Positions 26,869-35,010 of a DNA stretch of 64,000 bases are shown here, in pieces. The stretch is from contig NZ_CP146609.1 of NCBI RefSeq assembly GCF_037094465.1, positions 806,001 to 870,000 of the forward strand, in the 5' to 3' direction. The stretch is from Pseudodesulfovibrio sp. 5S69 (GTDB taxonomy: Bacteria; Desulfobacterota; Desulfovibrionia; Desulfovibrionales; Desulfovibrionaceae). Numbering within the stretch: the stretch's first letter is position 1; the number at the start of each line of letters is the position of its first letter. A program made the translations under genes and the position numbers. Below the pieces are notes generated by a model. The model saw nothing but the letters and a program-made list of their open reading frames with translations. It was not told where the DNA came from and made no database searches.

Positions 26869-27474
26869 TCATATCTCCTTGTGGGCCGGGGCCGGGATGC
26901 CGGTTTCCACGGCACGGCCTTCGGCGGGGTTCCAGTGATCGAAAAAGGCGTCCAGGACGGTGGTCGGCCCCACGGGCACGTGGCCGTAGCGCAGGGAGAG
27001 CTGTTTGCGCGCCTCGGAGGCGGGCGCGCCGTCGACCATGGTCTTCCACAGGGCCGCGGCCAGGCCGGAGCGGTCCGCCCCGGCCCGGCAGTGCAGCAGG
27101 ACCGGGCGCGGGGCCATGGCGAACAGCTCCAGCAACTCGTGCACCTGGCGTGGCGAGGGCGCGCGGGTCGCCCTTATGCCGCCGAAGTCGAAGTGCCGGA
27201 TGCCCAGTTCGCGGGCGGTGGCGATCTCCTCGCGGTACCAGGCTTTCTCCGGCCTGTCGCCGCGCAGGTTGATGATCGAGCGGATGTGGTGCCTGCGGAC
27301 GTAGTGCGCCAGCTCGTCCCGGTCCAGTTGGGCCGAGCGGTACGCCTCGCCGACCGTTATCGCATGGAAGTTGCCCTGCTCTTCGAGATACCAGACGCGC
27401 GCCGCGAACAGGACCGCGAGTACCCCGAGGGTGGCCGCGGCCGTGCGCAGGAAGGATTTTCGCCGGAATGTCAT
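26869..27474 (-). CDS. Tyrosine/dual-specificity phosphatase-like protein, membrane-anchored
   Basis: 201 residues. An N-terminal helix (~10-27) anchors the protein or acts as an uncleaved signal, so the catalytic part is probably periplasmic. The active-site loop HCRAGADRSG (Cys129, Arg135) is the CX5R signature, and YRSAQLDRDELAHYVRRH plus SIINLRG fit the bacterial DSP/PTPMT-like group. Possible substrates are phosphoproteins or phospholipid phosphates. Sits between the secreted protein and the YkgJ-like gene. Confidence 0.88.
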   Translation of the reverse strand: MTFRRKSFLRTAAATLGVLAVLFAARVWYLEEQGNFHAITVGEAYRSAQLDRDELAHYVRRHHIRSIINLRGDRPEKAWYREEIATARELGIRHFDFGGIRATRAPSPRQVHELLELFAMAPRPVLLHCRAGADRSGLAAALWKTMVDGAPASEARKQLSLRYGHVPVGPTTVLDAFFDHWNPAEGRAVETGIPAPAHKEI

Positions 27475-27524
27475 GTCGACCTCGTTGGGTGTCTTTGTTG
27501 GTTATGCCGGACAGGCCCGCCGAA

Positions 27525-28067
27525 TCAGCCGTGCCGGGCGCGTTGCCGCCGCTTCAGGACGAGCAGCAGGGCCAGCAGGATCACGGGCACGCCCGCCGCC
27601 ACGGCCACCACCCGTCCGGCCTTGAGCATGGGCTTTTGCCGGACGTGAAACTGAACGGTCGGGCTGGTGTAGACCCGGTCGCCGCCCCGATCGGTGACGC
27701 TGACGATCACACGGTAGTCTCCGCTCCTGATCAGCCGCATGGGCCAGTCGGTGCGCAGGGTCCCGCCCGGTTCCAGGGTCGCCCCGGCCACGGCCTTGTG
27801 GGCGCTCCAGTCCTCCAGGTCCATGGGCTGTTCGTTGCCCTTGTCGACCTCGACCAGGCTTATCCAGGCCACCAGCCCCCGGACGGGCCGCGTTCCATTG
27901 TTGGTTATGGTGCTCCAGAACCGCAAATGGTCCCCCATGATCGGTGACGCGGGGTTCCCCGCGTCGGGGCCCAGGTCCAGGGTCACCGGGGCCGGTGCGG
28001 CCACGGCGGCCGTGGCGAGCAGCAGGATGACGGCCACGGCGGGAAGCAGGGTCTTGTGAATCTTCAT
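27525..28067 (-). CDS. Secreted, C-terminally membrane-anchored protein of an ABC transporter cluster
   Basis: 180 residues. A signal peptide (cleavage near AVA-APAP, ~24) is followed by a beta-rich extracytoplasmic domain (TITNNGTRPVRGLVAWISLV, DYRVIVSVTDRGG) and a C-terminal membrane helix (~150-170) with a basic end. The fold looks like an immunoglobulin-like or CARDB-type domain, but I do not recognise the family. It lies 14 bases after the permease gene and is probably an accessory part of that transporter. Confidence 0.75.
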   Translation of the reverse strand: MKIHKTLLPAVAVILLLATAAVAAPAPVTLDLGPDAGNPASPIMGDHLRFWSTITNNGTRPVRGLVAWISLVEVDKGNEQPMDLEDWSAHKAVAGATLEPGGTLRTDWPMRLIRSGDYRVIVSVTDRGGDRVYTSPTVQFHVRQKPMLKAGRVVAVAAGVPVILLALLLVLKRRQRARHG

Positions 28068-28081
28068 GGTGCGCTCCCTTG

Positions 28082-28834
28082 TTAGAAGTTGGCCTTGGCG
28101 GCGCTGCGGCGTGCCAGGAACAGGCAGAGGACGAGCCAGGCAGCGACCAGGAACAGGCGGAAGGCCTGGGCCGAGAACGGGTCGCCGTCGATGATCACGC
28201 TGTCGAAGGTGTTCAGGGCTCCGGCAAAGGGGTTCACGGCGTCCAGGATCCGCCCGATGGCCGAACTGCGCAGGCTCGGGCCCACCACCAGCGGGCTCGC
28301 GGCCAGCATCAGCAGCGTGACCGTGCCGAGCAGCGAGCTCATGACGCTGCCGGTGCGGGCGGACAGGGCCAGCGCCAGGTAGCCGAAGCCGAGGACCACC
28401 GGGGTGCCGAACAGGGCCAGGTAGACCAGGGCGGCCCCGAGGTTCTGACCGCCCGCGCCCACGGCCCAGAGATAGGGCACGCTCATGGCGTACATGACGC
28501 CCCAGGCCGCGAGCATGCCCGCCGCCTTGCCTTCGAGCAGGACGCCGGGCCGCACCGGGGCGCAGAGCAGCGGCACCAGCGTGCCCCGTTCCCTTTCCCC
28601 GGCATACCCGTCGCTTCCCTGGATGGCGGCCAGCAGGGCCCCCGCGGCCAGGACCGTTCCGGCCATCATGTAGACCACCTGGGCGTTGTCGAGCAGGCTC
28701 AGTTCGGTGTTGCTGACCAGCAGCAGACTGAAGGCCGAGAGGACCGCGCTGAACGTGGTCAGCCAGAGGATGCCCCGTCGGCTGAGCAGCATCTGCGCGC
28801 TTTCCTTGCTTGCGATGGCTATGGTAGTGTTCAT
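28082..28834 (-). CDS. ABC transporter permease (ABC-2 type)
   Basis: 250 residues with six hydrophobic helices. The N-terminal ASKESAQMLLSRRGILWL and ERERGTLVPLLCAPV segments are typical of ABC-2/NosY-like permeases. ATG at 28834 overlaps the ATPase stop (ATGA) and has a perfect AGGAGGTGA ribosome site. The longer upstream frame lies over the ATPase gene and is not used. With the ATPase it should form an exporter; the cargo is unknown. Confidence 0.88.
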   Translation of the reverse strand: MNTTIAIASKESAQMLLSRRGILWLTTFSAVLSAFSLLLVSNTELSLLDNAQVVYMMAGTVLAAGALLAAIQGSDGYAGERERGTLVPLLCAPVRPGVLLEGKAAGMLAAWGVMYAMSVPYLWAVGAGGQNLGAALVYLALFGTPVVLGFGYLALALSARTGSVMSSLLGTVTLLMLAASPLVVGPSLRSSAIGRILDAVNPFAGALNTFDSVIIDGDPFSAQAFRLFLVAAWLVLCLFLARRSAAKANF

Positions 28835-29757
28835 TGCGTCACCTCCTGCGCCGACGGCTCGTTTCGGCCGGTATGGCGCATGTACAGCGCTTCGAGGTTG
28901 GAGGCCTCGGAGCGGATTTCCTGAATTCTCCATCCCCGCCGCCACAGTTCGCCCCAGAGCCCGGCAACGTCGCCCGACCGGGTGCGCACGCGCCACCAGC
29001 CGTTCTCGTTGTCCAGGACCGTGATCCCGTCCGGCAGGTCCGAGACGTCCGGCTCAGCCTCCAGGCGCAGGCGGTGATTCAACTCCCGGCCCGTCTGCGA
29101 CAGCAGTTCGCCGATGGCCCCTTCGATGCGGGTCCGGCCGCCCTCGATGATGCCGATGCGGTTGCACAGCCGGTCCACGTCGTCCAGGAGATGGGTGCAC
29201 AAAAGCACCCCGGCCTCGTTGGTCCGGGCATACTCCACCAGCAGATCATGGACCTCGCGCCGCCCCTTGGGGTCGAGCCCGTTGGTCGGTTCGTCCAGGA
29301 TGAGCAGCCGGGGGTGCGGCAACAGCGCCCTGGCCACGGCCAGGCGCTGGCGCATGCCCCGGGAATAGGTGGCGACGGGATTCCCCTTTTTCGCGCCGAG
29401 GCCGACCCTGTCGAGCAGCGCGTCGAGCTCTCCGGCCGCGGGTTCGAAGCCGTAGAGGTGCGCGTACCACCCGAGATAGTCGGGCGCGGTCATCCATTCG
29501 TAGAACCCGGCCTTCTCGGGCATGACGCCCACCTGCCGCCGGATGGGGATGGGGTCCTCCGCCGGGTCGCCGCCAAGTATCCTGACGTGCCCGCCGGAAT
29601 AGGGCCGCAGCCCCAGCAGGGCGTATATGGTGGTGGACTTCCCGGCGCCGTTGGGCCCGAGCAGGCCGTAGATGTCGCCGGATTCCAGATGCAGGTCGAT
29701 GCCGTTGAGCACGTCCTTTCCATCGATGCCCAGGCGGATGTTTTCCATTGTGATCAT
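28831..29757 (-). CDS. ABC transporter ATP-binding protein
   Basis: 308 residues. Walker A GLLGPNGAGKSTT, Q-loop in RRQVGVMPEKAGFYEWM, signature YSRGMRQRLAVARALL (LSGGQ replaced by YSRGM, as in many ABC-2/NosF-type ATPases) and Walker B LLILDEPTNGLD are all present. The last ~80 residues form the extra C-terminal domain common in this group. It powers the permease encoded next. GAGG precedes the ATG at 29757; an ATG three codons later is also possible. Confidence 0.94.
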   Translation of the reverse strand: MITMENIRLGIDGKDVLNGIDLHLESGDIYGLLGPNGAGKSTTIYALLGLRPYSGGHVRILGGDPAEDPIPIRRQVGVMPEKAGFYEWMTAPDYLGWYAHLYGFEPAAGELDALLDRVGLGAKKGNPVATYSRGMRQRLAVARALLPHPRLLILDEPTNGLDPKGRREVHDLLVEYARTNEAGVLLCTHLLDDVDRLCNRIGIIEGGRTRIEGAIGELLSQTGRELNHRLRLEAEPDVSDLPDGITVLDNENGWWRVRTRSGDVAGLWGELWRRGWRIQEIRSEASNLEALYMRHTGRNEPSAQEVTQ

Positions 29758-29790
29758 AGCAAGTACCTCGCTGGTCGGCCGTGGATGCGT

Positions 29791-29818
29791 CCCGGCCCCC
29801 CCCCCCGGGGGGGCCGGG
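29791..29818. terminator. GC-only hairpin with C11/G7 homopolymer runs
   Basis: A 12-bp stem made only of G and C (cccgg + C run / G run + ccggg) lies between the PepSY gene and the ABC ATPase gene. It has no T-run, so it may attenuate or stabilise RNA ends rather than terminate fully. The homopolymer tracts are prone to slippage and sequencing error. Confidence 0.45.
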
Positions 29819-29840
29819 CCGGGACACGGGGTGCGGGAGA

Positions 29841-30257
29841 TTATTCCTCGCCTTCGTGGCCTTCCCGTTCGTCGTGTTCGCGGCCTTCGCCGTCGTGCTC
29901 GTGCCGGTCGGCCTTGTCCTTGCGCAGGGCCAGGACCTTGCCCGAACCGGCGTCGATCTTCACGTCCGTGACGGTCTGGTCCCGGCCGACGACCTCGATG
30001 CCGTAGACCAGGAAGCCGTCCTCATCGTCGAGCCCGGCCTTGAGGACCCGACCCGGTACGGCGGCCACGGCGTCCTGCATGGCCTGGTTCAGGGTGATTT
30101 TGGCCATGCCCGGATACGCGGCCTCGGCCTGTTCGGCGACCGGGATGGTCCCGGTGATGCGCTGTTCCTGTTCGGACTTGGCGAAACCGACGCCCGCCGT
30201 GGCCAGGCCGATGATCATGGCCCCGCTTCCGATAAGGGCTATCCATTGCTTTTTCAT
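29841..30257 (-). CDS. Secreted PepSY-domain protein
   Basis: 138 residues. A signal peptide (cleavage near GVGFA-KSEQ, ~26) precedes a PepSY domain: KITLNQAMQDAVAAVPGRVLKAGLDDEDGFLVYGIEVVG, with VTDVKIDAGSGKVLAL. The C-terminal tail is His/Asp/Glu-rich (RHEHDGEGREHDEREGHEGE) and could bind metal. Such proteins are often encoded with two-component systems and may inhibit or sense in the periplasm. It is the first gene of the minus-strand run that ends in the response regulator, kinase and MFS. Confidence 0.88.
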   Translation of the reverse strand: MKKQWIALIGSGAMIIGLATAGVGFAKSEQEQRITGTIPVAEQAEAAYPGMAKITLNQAMQDAVAAVPGRVLKAGLDDEDGFLVYGIEVVGRDQTVTDVKIDAGSGKVLALRKDKADRHEHDGEGREHDEREGHEGEE

Positions 30258-30419
30258 GATAATGCCTCCTGATGTCGTTGCGTTGTGGCAGCGGAGCCGC
30301 CATGGCGGCGGCGTCCCGTTCCTGCCGTTCGAGGCCAGAATACGGGGACATCATGAAGGGAAGATGAAGAGAGGTGGGAACGATTCGGGGAGCCCCAAGG
30401 CAACCCGCGCGCACGCGAC

Positions 30420-30452
30420 AAGGCCCGATCCGGTCTTGCCGGATCGGGCCTT
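30420..30452 (-). terminator. Terminator after the flavoprotein gene
   Basis: A perfect 14-bp stem (aaggcccgatccgg) with a 5-base loop lies 24 bases past the stop of the minus-strand flavoprotein gene. It separates that operon from the PepSY run. Confidence 0.7.
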
Positions 30453-30476
30453 GCGGGCAGGGGAGGAGACGGTTTG

Positions 30477-31052
30477 TCAGGCGTTCAGTTTATGCATGAG
30501 CCAGGCCATGTTTTCGCCCAGGATGTCCATGGTCTGCATGCCTTCCTCGTCCTTGAGAACCTCGCCTTTCTCGCGGCCGAAGCCCATGTTCCAATAGCGG
30601 GAGCCGGGCACGACCATCTGTTGGATGAAGAAGAAGGAGTTGAGGGTGTTGAAGGTCTGCATGGCCCCGCCTCGGCGGGCGGCGACGATGGCGGCGCCGA
30701 CCTTGCGGGCGAACATGGAGCCGTTGACCAGGCCGACCATGCCGGCGCGGTCGATGAGTGCGCTCATTTCGGTGGTGATGGTGGCGAAGTAGGTGGGCGA
30801 GGCGAGAAGGATGCCGTCGGCCGCGTCCATGGCCTCGATACATTCATTAACGAAGTCGTTTTTGACGGCGCAGCGGCGGTCCTTGTTTTCCGCGCACTTC
30901 ATGCAGGCGATGCAGCCGTGCATTTTCTTGCCCCCAAGCTCGATCATTTCGGTCTCGATGCCCTGGGCTTCGAGTTTGGCCAAGGCGCGTTTGATCATCT
31001 CCGCGGTATTGCCGCCCTTTCGGGCGGAGCCGTTGAATGCGACAACTTTCAT
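30477..31052 (-). CDS. Flavodoxin-fold NAD(P)H-dependent / iron-sulfur flavoprotein
   Basis: 191 residues. The FMN-binding start VVAFNGSARKGGNTAEMI and PTYFATITTEMSALIDR define the NADPH-dependent FMN reductase/flavodoxin-like fold. A cysteine group (HGCIACMKCAENKDRRC) resembles the compact cluster-binding motif of archaeal-type iron-sulfur flavoproteins. It would pass electrons to small acceptors. It follows the nitroreductase gene by nine bases, and both are probably under the divergent HxlR regulator. Confidence 0.88.
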   Translation of the reverse strand: MKVVAFNGSARKGGNTAEMIKRALAKLEAQGIETEMIELGGKKMHGCIACMKCAENKDRRCAVKNDFVNECIEAMDAADGILLASPTYFATITTEMSALIDRAGMVGLVNGSMFARKVGAAIVAARRGGAMQTFNTLNSFFFIQQMVVPGSRYWNMGFGREKGEVLKDEEGMQTMDILGENMAWLMHKLNA

Positions 31053-31061
31053 GGGTGACTC

Positions 31062-31571
31062 CTAGTAGTTGTTGTAGTGGACTCGGTTGGGGTTGAAGCG
31101 GCTTTCGGACTTGGGCTGCTGCGCGGGCCAGCCGATGGGCGCGAAGCCGAGCGGTATGACGTGGTCCGGGATGTTGAACATGGCCCGGTATCCGGTCACG
31201 CGGTCTTCCTTGGGGTAGATGCCGGTCCAGACCGCGCCCAGGCCGAGGGCGTGTGTGGCCAGGAGCAGGTTCTCCATGGCCGCGGCGCAGTCCTGGACCC
31301 AGTAGCCGGGGTACTTTTCCTTGGTCAGATCACCGCAGACGATGATGCCGACCTGGGCCTGGAGGACCATCTTGACGTAGGGGTGCAGGTCGACCATGGC
31401 GTCGAGCCGGGCTCGTTCGTTGACCACGATGAACTGCCAGGGCTGGCCGTTGCCTGCGCTGGGGGCCATCATGGCCGCTTCGAGGATCTGCCGGACCATC
31501 TCGTCGGAGACGGGCTTGTCAGTGTATTTCCGTATGCTGCGCCTGGTGCGCAGGGCTTCCAGGGTATCCAT
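31062..31571 (-). CDS. Nitroreductase family protein
   Basis: 169 residues. The FMN-binding LRTRRSIRKYTDKPVSDE, MAPSAGNGQPWQFIVV and GLGAVWTGIYP segments are standard for the family. The usual activity is NAD(P)H-dependent reduction of nitro compounds, quinones or flavins. GGAGG lies six bases before the ATG at 31571; the ATG two codons earlier abuts the ribosome site and is less likely. First gene of an operon with the flavoprotein. Confidence 0.92.
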   Translation of the reverse strand: MDTLEALRTRRSIRKYTDKPVSDEMVRQILEAAMMAPSAGNGQPWQFIVVNERARLDAMVDLHPYVKMVLQAQVGIIVCGDLTKEKYPGYWVQDCAAAMENLLLATHALGLGAVWTGIYPKEDRVTGYRAMFNIPDHVIPLGFAPIGWPAQQPKSESRFNPNRVHYNNY

Positions 31572-31735
31572 GTTCATCCTCCGTGTTCGGGGTGCTGGGC
31601 GCTATTTACCTTGATCATGTTCTCTGCTAATGGAGAGAAAAGATCAAGTACGCACTTCAGAGTTCTATAGTAACCCAAAATATACCACTGAGGCCGACGG
31701 ACAGACCGGGCGGGTGTCGGTCGGCGGGAGGAATC
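31572..31735. promoter_or_regulatory. Divergent control region of nitroreductase operon and HxlR gene
   Basis: This ~160-base gap between divergent genes has an AT-rich centre (31620-31690) that contrasts with the GC-rich genes. The sequence gttctatagtaac near 31661 is a near-dyad that could be an HxlR operator. The promoters themselves were not resolved by eye. Confidence 0.35.
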
Positions 31736-32116
31736 ATGGACGCGGCGTGTTCGCAGAAGGTTTGCGGCGACAAAAAATACTATTGTTCCATGGAGCTGAC
31801 CCTGCAGGTCATCGGCGGCAAATGGAAGCTGATCATCCTGCACAAGCTGGGCAAGGAAGGGACCATGCGCTTCAGCGAGGTCAAGCGGTCCATCCCGAAC
31901 ATCACCCAGAAGATGCTCACCCAGCAGTTGCGCGAACTGGAGTCGGACGGCGTGGTCCGGCGCGAGGTCTATCCCCAGGTGCCGCCCAAGGTGGAGTATT
32001 CCCTGACCGGGATGGGGGAGAGCATCCTGCCGCTCATCGACAGCCTGTGCCATTGGGGCGAGCGGTATGCGGAGTGGTTCGACGGGCAGCGGCAGCCCGA
32101 GGCAGAGGCGGTATAA
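31736..32116 (+). CDS. HxlR-family winged-helix regulator
   Basis: 126 residues. The core [68 protein letters not shown] is the HxlR signature. Cysteines at the N-terminus ([17 protein letters not shown]) suggest redox or electrophile sensing, as in HypR/YodB relatives. It is divergent from the nitroreductase operon, the classic arrangement for a thiol-based switch controlling a nitroreductase. GGAGG precedes the ATG. Confidence 0.93.
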   Translation: MDAACSQKVCGDKKYYCSMELTLQVIGGKWKLIILHKLGKEGTMRFSEVKRSIPNITQKMLTQQLRELESDGVVRREVYPQVPPKVEYSLTGMGESILPLIDSLCHWGERYAEWFDGQRQPEAEAV

Positions 32117-32203
32117 ACGGCTGGTCGAGGGACGGCGTCACCGGGATTTTCGCTTTGCTCCCGTGGGGCGGCGCGGTATGGTATGGGACATAGGGGACAA
32201 AAA

Positions 32204-32575
32204 ATGCAGAGTAATTTCAGACAGAATGGGGGAACTCTTCCGGGAGGGGCCGTGTTCGACGCGGTTTCGGCCAGCGCGGACATAGGGCTGACCCTTGAGG
32301 AATTCGCACCGCTTCTGACCAAGGCGGCCGTGGAGATTCGGCTGCGGATGGATGCCGTGAGGCGGGGCATGGCCGAGGGCGACCTCCGGGCCGTGGCCCT
32401 GAACAGCCACACCATGAAGAGTGTGGCCGCGACTCTGGGGGCCGAGGCCGCCCGTCGGGCGGCGTTCGACCTCGAATGCTGCGCCAAGGGCGGCGACCCG
32501 GCGCGTAGCCCCGAGCTGTTCGCGGAGCTGGAGCTTCGGGCCGGGGAACTGCTGGCCGAGCTGGATCGCGCCTAG
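32204..32575 (+). CDS. Stand-alone Hpt (histidine phosphotransfer) protein
   Basis: About 123 residues. The helix VALNSHTMKSVAATLGAEAARRAAFDLECCAKGG carries the phospho-His in SHTMKSVAATLG (family form HxLKGSSxxLG). It would relay phosphate between hybrid kinases and response regulators. ATG at 32204 follows AGGGG at good spacing; an ATG seven codons earlier has a poorer site. No kinase is adjacent, so its partners are encoded elsewhere. A strong palindrome follows it. Confidence 0.8.
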   Translation: MQSNFRQNGGTLPGGAVFDAVSASADIGLTLEEFAPLLTKAAVEIRLRMDAVRRGMAEGDLRAVALNSHTMKSVAATLGAEAARRAAFDLECCAKGGDPARSPELFAELELRAGELLAELDRA

Positions 32576-32601
32576 TTCTTCCGAAGCGGTAAATTAAAAG
32601 G

Positions 32602-32637
32602 AAAGCCCGCCGCGTCCATATGGACGCGGCGGGCTTT
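32602..32637. terminator. Perfect 36-bp palindromic bidirectional terminator
   Basis: An exact inverted repeat (arm aaagcccgccgcgtccat) ends in T-runs on both strands between the converging Hpt and phoU genes. Confidence 0.85.
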
Positions 32638-32659
32638 TGATTCGTTCCGGCGGGCGTGA

Positions 32660-33325
32660 TCAGCCGCGGCAGTTGTGTTTCATGCTCGTGCCTTCGACGA
32701 TGAAGACCACGGTCTCGGCCACATTGGTGGCCAGATCGCCGACGCGCTCCAGGTGGCGGGAGCCGATGATGGCGTGCACGCCCCGCTCAACGATGCGGGA
32801 CTCGGAGACCATGTCGGAGACCATCTGGCGCAGGATGGCGATGGTCAGGTCGTCGGCCTTGTCGTCCATGCGGCAGATCTGCCCGGCCAGGCTGACGTCG
32901 TCGTCCACGTAGGCCTTGAGCGCCTCTGAGAGCATATTCTTGACCGTGTTGGCCAGGTCTTCCATCTTGGGGTTGTGGGGCATGGGCGGCCTGGTGGACA
33001 GGAAGATGGCCCGGTGGGCCAGATTGACCGCCTCGTCGCCGAGCCGCTCCAGGTTCACCGTGATGCGCTGTGCGCCGACGATGGTGCGCAGGTCAACGGC
33101 CATGGGCTGGTCCAGGGCGAGGAGTTCCAGGCTGAAGTTGTCGATCCCGTCTTCCATCTCGTTGATGGCTTCATCGCCGACAATGACCGCTTCGGCCAGG
33201 TCGGCGTCGTTCTCGAGGTAGGCCCGGATGGCCTTGTGCACGGCGGATTCCGAGAGGGCCGCCATGCGCAGGACCATGACCTTGAGATCCTCGAGTTTTT
33301 TGGAAAAATGTGCGCGTTGTTCCAT
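32660..33325 (-). CDS. phoU: Phosphate-specific transport system accessory protein PhoU
   Basis: 221 residues, the normal length, composed of two three-helix repeats. Metal-binding motif regions are visible in NLERLGDEAVNLAHRAI and HLERVGDLATNVAETVVFI. PhoU links Pst transporter state to the PhoR kinase and represses the Pho regulon when phosphate is plentiful. It follows pstB by 27 bases. The transport genes pstS, pstC and pstA are not in the window. Confidence 0.95.
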   Translation of the reverse strand: MEQRAHFSKKLEDLKVMVLRMAALSESAVHKAIRAYLENDADLAEAVIVGDEAINEMEDGIDNFSLELLALDQPMAVDLRTIVGAQRITVNLERLGDEAVNLAHRAIFLSTRPPMPHNPKMEDLANTVKNMLSEALKAYVDDDVSLAGQICRMDDKADDLTIAILRQMVSDMVSESRIVERGVHAIIGSRHLERVGDLATNVAETVVFIVEGTSMKHNCRG

Positions 33326-33352
33326 GATGCGTTGCGTCCTTTGCTGTTCAGC

Positions 33353-34114
33353 TTAACCGAAACGGCCCGTAATGTAATCTTCCGTCTGTTTATTGGCGGG
33401 GTTGGTGAACATGGCCTTGGTGTCGTCCACCTCGATCAGTTTGCCCATGTAGAAGAAGGCGGTTCGATCGGACACCCGTGCCGCCTGCTGCATGGAGTGG
33501 GTCACGATGATGATCGTGAATTCCTTTTTGAGTTCGTGGATCAGGTCCTCGATCTTCTGTGTGGCGATGGGGTCCAGCGCCGAGGCGGGTTCGTCCATGA
33601 GCAGAACCTCGGGTTCCACGGCCAGGGCGCGGGCGATGCACAGCCGCTGTTGCTGTCCGCCGGACAGCCCCAGGGCGGAGGTGTGCAGCCGGTCCTTGAC
33701 CTCGTCCCACAGGGCCGCACCGAGCAGGCTCTCCTCGACCTTCTGCTCCATGAACTGCTTGTCCTTCATGCCGTTGACGCGCAGGCCGTAGGCCACGTTC
33801 TCGAAGATGGTCTTTGGGAAGGGATTGGGCTTCTGGAAGACCATGCCGATGCGGCGCCGCAGGGAGACGACATCCAGGCCGGGGGCGTAAATGTCCTGGC
33901 CGTCCAGGGTCATCTTGCCGTCCACCTTGGTGCCGGGGATGAGGTCGTTCATGCGGTTGATGCAGCGAAGATAGGTCGACTTGCCGCACCCGGACGGTCC
34001 GATGAGCGCCGTGACCCTGTTGGACTCGAAGTCTATGCTGATGTCCTCCAGGGCCTTGAAGTCACCGTAGTGGAAATCGAGGTTGATGGAAGACACCTTT
34101 ATGGTCGTCGTCAT
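33353..34114 (-). CDS. pstB: Phosphate ABC transporter ATP-binding protein PstB
   Basis: 253 residues, the usual size. Walker [11 protein letters not shown]-loop in [13 protein letters not shown], signature [16 protein letters not shown], Walker [14 protein letters not shown] and the switch His in [13 protein letters not shown] are all intact. It energises phosphate uptake by PstSCA. ATG at 34114 has GGAGC upstream; the frame extends 28 codons further, but over the promoter region. Tandem candidate Pho boxes lie ~75-110 bases upstream. Confidence 0.96.
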   Translation of the reverse strand: MTTTIKVSSINLDFHYGDFKALEDISIDFESNRVTALIGPSGCGKSTYLRCINRMNDLIPGTKVDGKMTLDGQDIYAPGLDVVSLRRRIGMVFQKPNPFPKTIFENVAYGLRVNGMKDKQFMEQKVEESLLGAALWDEVKDRLHTSALGLSGGQQQRLCIARALAVEPEVLLMDEPASALDPIATQKIEDLIHELKKEFTIIIVTHSMQQAARVSDRTAFFYMGKLIEVDDTKAMFTNPANKQTEDYITGRFG

Positions 34115-34186
34115 TGTTCGTGCTCCGTGGCAAATGAAATGATGTGTTCCGCCAGCGGCGCAACGCACCACGAGTAACCCGGTGGA

Positions 34187-34226
34187 GTTACGAGCCAATG
34201 ACTCGTTTGTGACAATTGCGTAACAG
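34187..34226 (-). promoter_or_regulatory. Candidate tandem Pho boxes upstream of pstB-phoU
   Basis: On the minus strand, four 7-base half-sites occur at an exact 11-base period: CTGTTAC, TTGTCAC, GAGTCAT and TCGTAAC, separated by four bases each. The first two match the PhoB half-site CTGTCAT/C closely and the last two loosely. The position is right for PhoB activation of pstB. Confidence 0.55.
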
Positions 34227-34234
34227 CCTTCGCG

Positions 34235-34936
34235 CTAGGGCAGGGCGACCAGGACATGCACTTCGTCCCCGGCTTTGCGGATATCGGGCGTGAGTGTCTT
34301 TTTCGGCGGGGTGCGGAAGTGGACGACCATGCGGAAGCGGTCCGGGTGCTCGCCCATGACCACGTGTTTGACCACCCCTTCGGAGCGGAGCACATTGCCG
34401 TCCCGATGGGACCACTTGCCCAGGAAATCCACCACCAGCCGTCTGGGGTTGTTGAGGTTCATGAACGCGATCTGGCCCACGGGCCGGTCGGCGACCACCT
34501 TGAGGGTGAAGCCCCGCGCTGACTCGTCCAGGGACACCGAGCGGATCACGCCGGGTTCCTTGACCGGGGTGACGGCCGGGATTTCCGCCTGTTCGGCGGG
34601 CGCGGGTTTCGGGGTGGGCCGGGTCTCTGCGGTCGGGACGCGGTTGTTCGCGGCAGGCTTTTCCGAAGGCGCTGCGGCGTCGGCCGCGTCCGGGAGGGCC
34701 TGCTCCGGGGTGAGCGGTTCCTCGGGGGGCGCGGCGGACGATGCCGGGGCCTCGTTGCCGTCGGGCAGGACCTTGGGCAGGACCGTGAAATCCACGTCCA
34801 TGCGCACCTCGTTGCGCGGCCCGCCGGTCGTCTGGCTCTGGGCCAGGCCCGGTTGGACGGTCAGGGCCAGGGCCAGGAGCCCGGCCATGGCGCAGGCCGC
34901 CGGAAAAAGGAACCAGTGCCTGAACGTATTCGACAT
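34235..34936 (-). CDS. AMIN-domain periplasmic protein
   Basis: 233 residues. A signal peptide or anchor (~10-32, ending GLAQ) leads to a long Pro/Ala/Glu-rich linker (~50-120) and a C-terminal AMIN domain (IRSVSLDESARGFTLKV, IAFMNLNNPRRLVVDFLG, RFRMVVHF). AMIN domains target proteins to peptidoglycan or to secretin/pilus complexes. ATG at 34936 has GAGGGG upstream. It lies 74 bases after the glycosyltransferase gene on the same strand. Confidence 0.87.
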   Translation of the reverse strand: MSNTFRHWFLFPAACAMAGLLALALTVQPGLAQSQTTGGPRNEVRMDVDFTVLPKVLPDGNEAPASSAAPPEEPLTPEQALPDAADAAAPSEKPAANNRVPTAETRPTPKPAPAEQAEIPAVTPVKEPGVIRSVSLDESARGFTLKVVADRPVGQIAFMNLNNPRRLVVDFLGKWSHRDGNVLRSEGVVKHVVMGEHPDRFRMVVHFRTPPKKTLTPDIRKAGDEVHVLVALP

Positions 34937-35010
34937 GCATACCCCTCGCTGATTGAAAAACTCCAAAGGTGTATACTGGAATTGTCGTCCAAAGGCAAAG
35001 CCGGAACCGA

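Noticed and set aside
29490..29723. Alternative minus-strand frames over the ABC ATPase.
   Set aside because: Shadow frames; the ATPase has all its motifs in the chosen frame.
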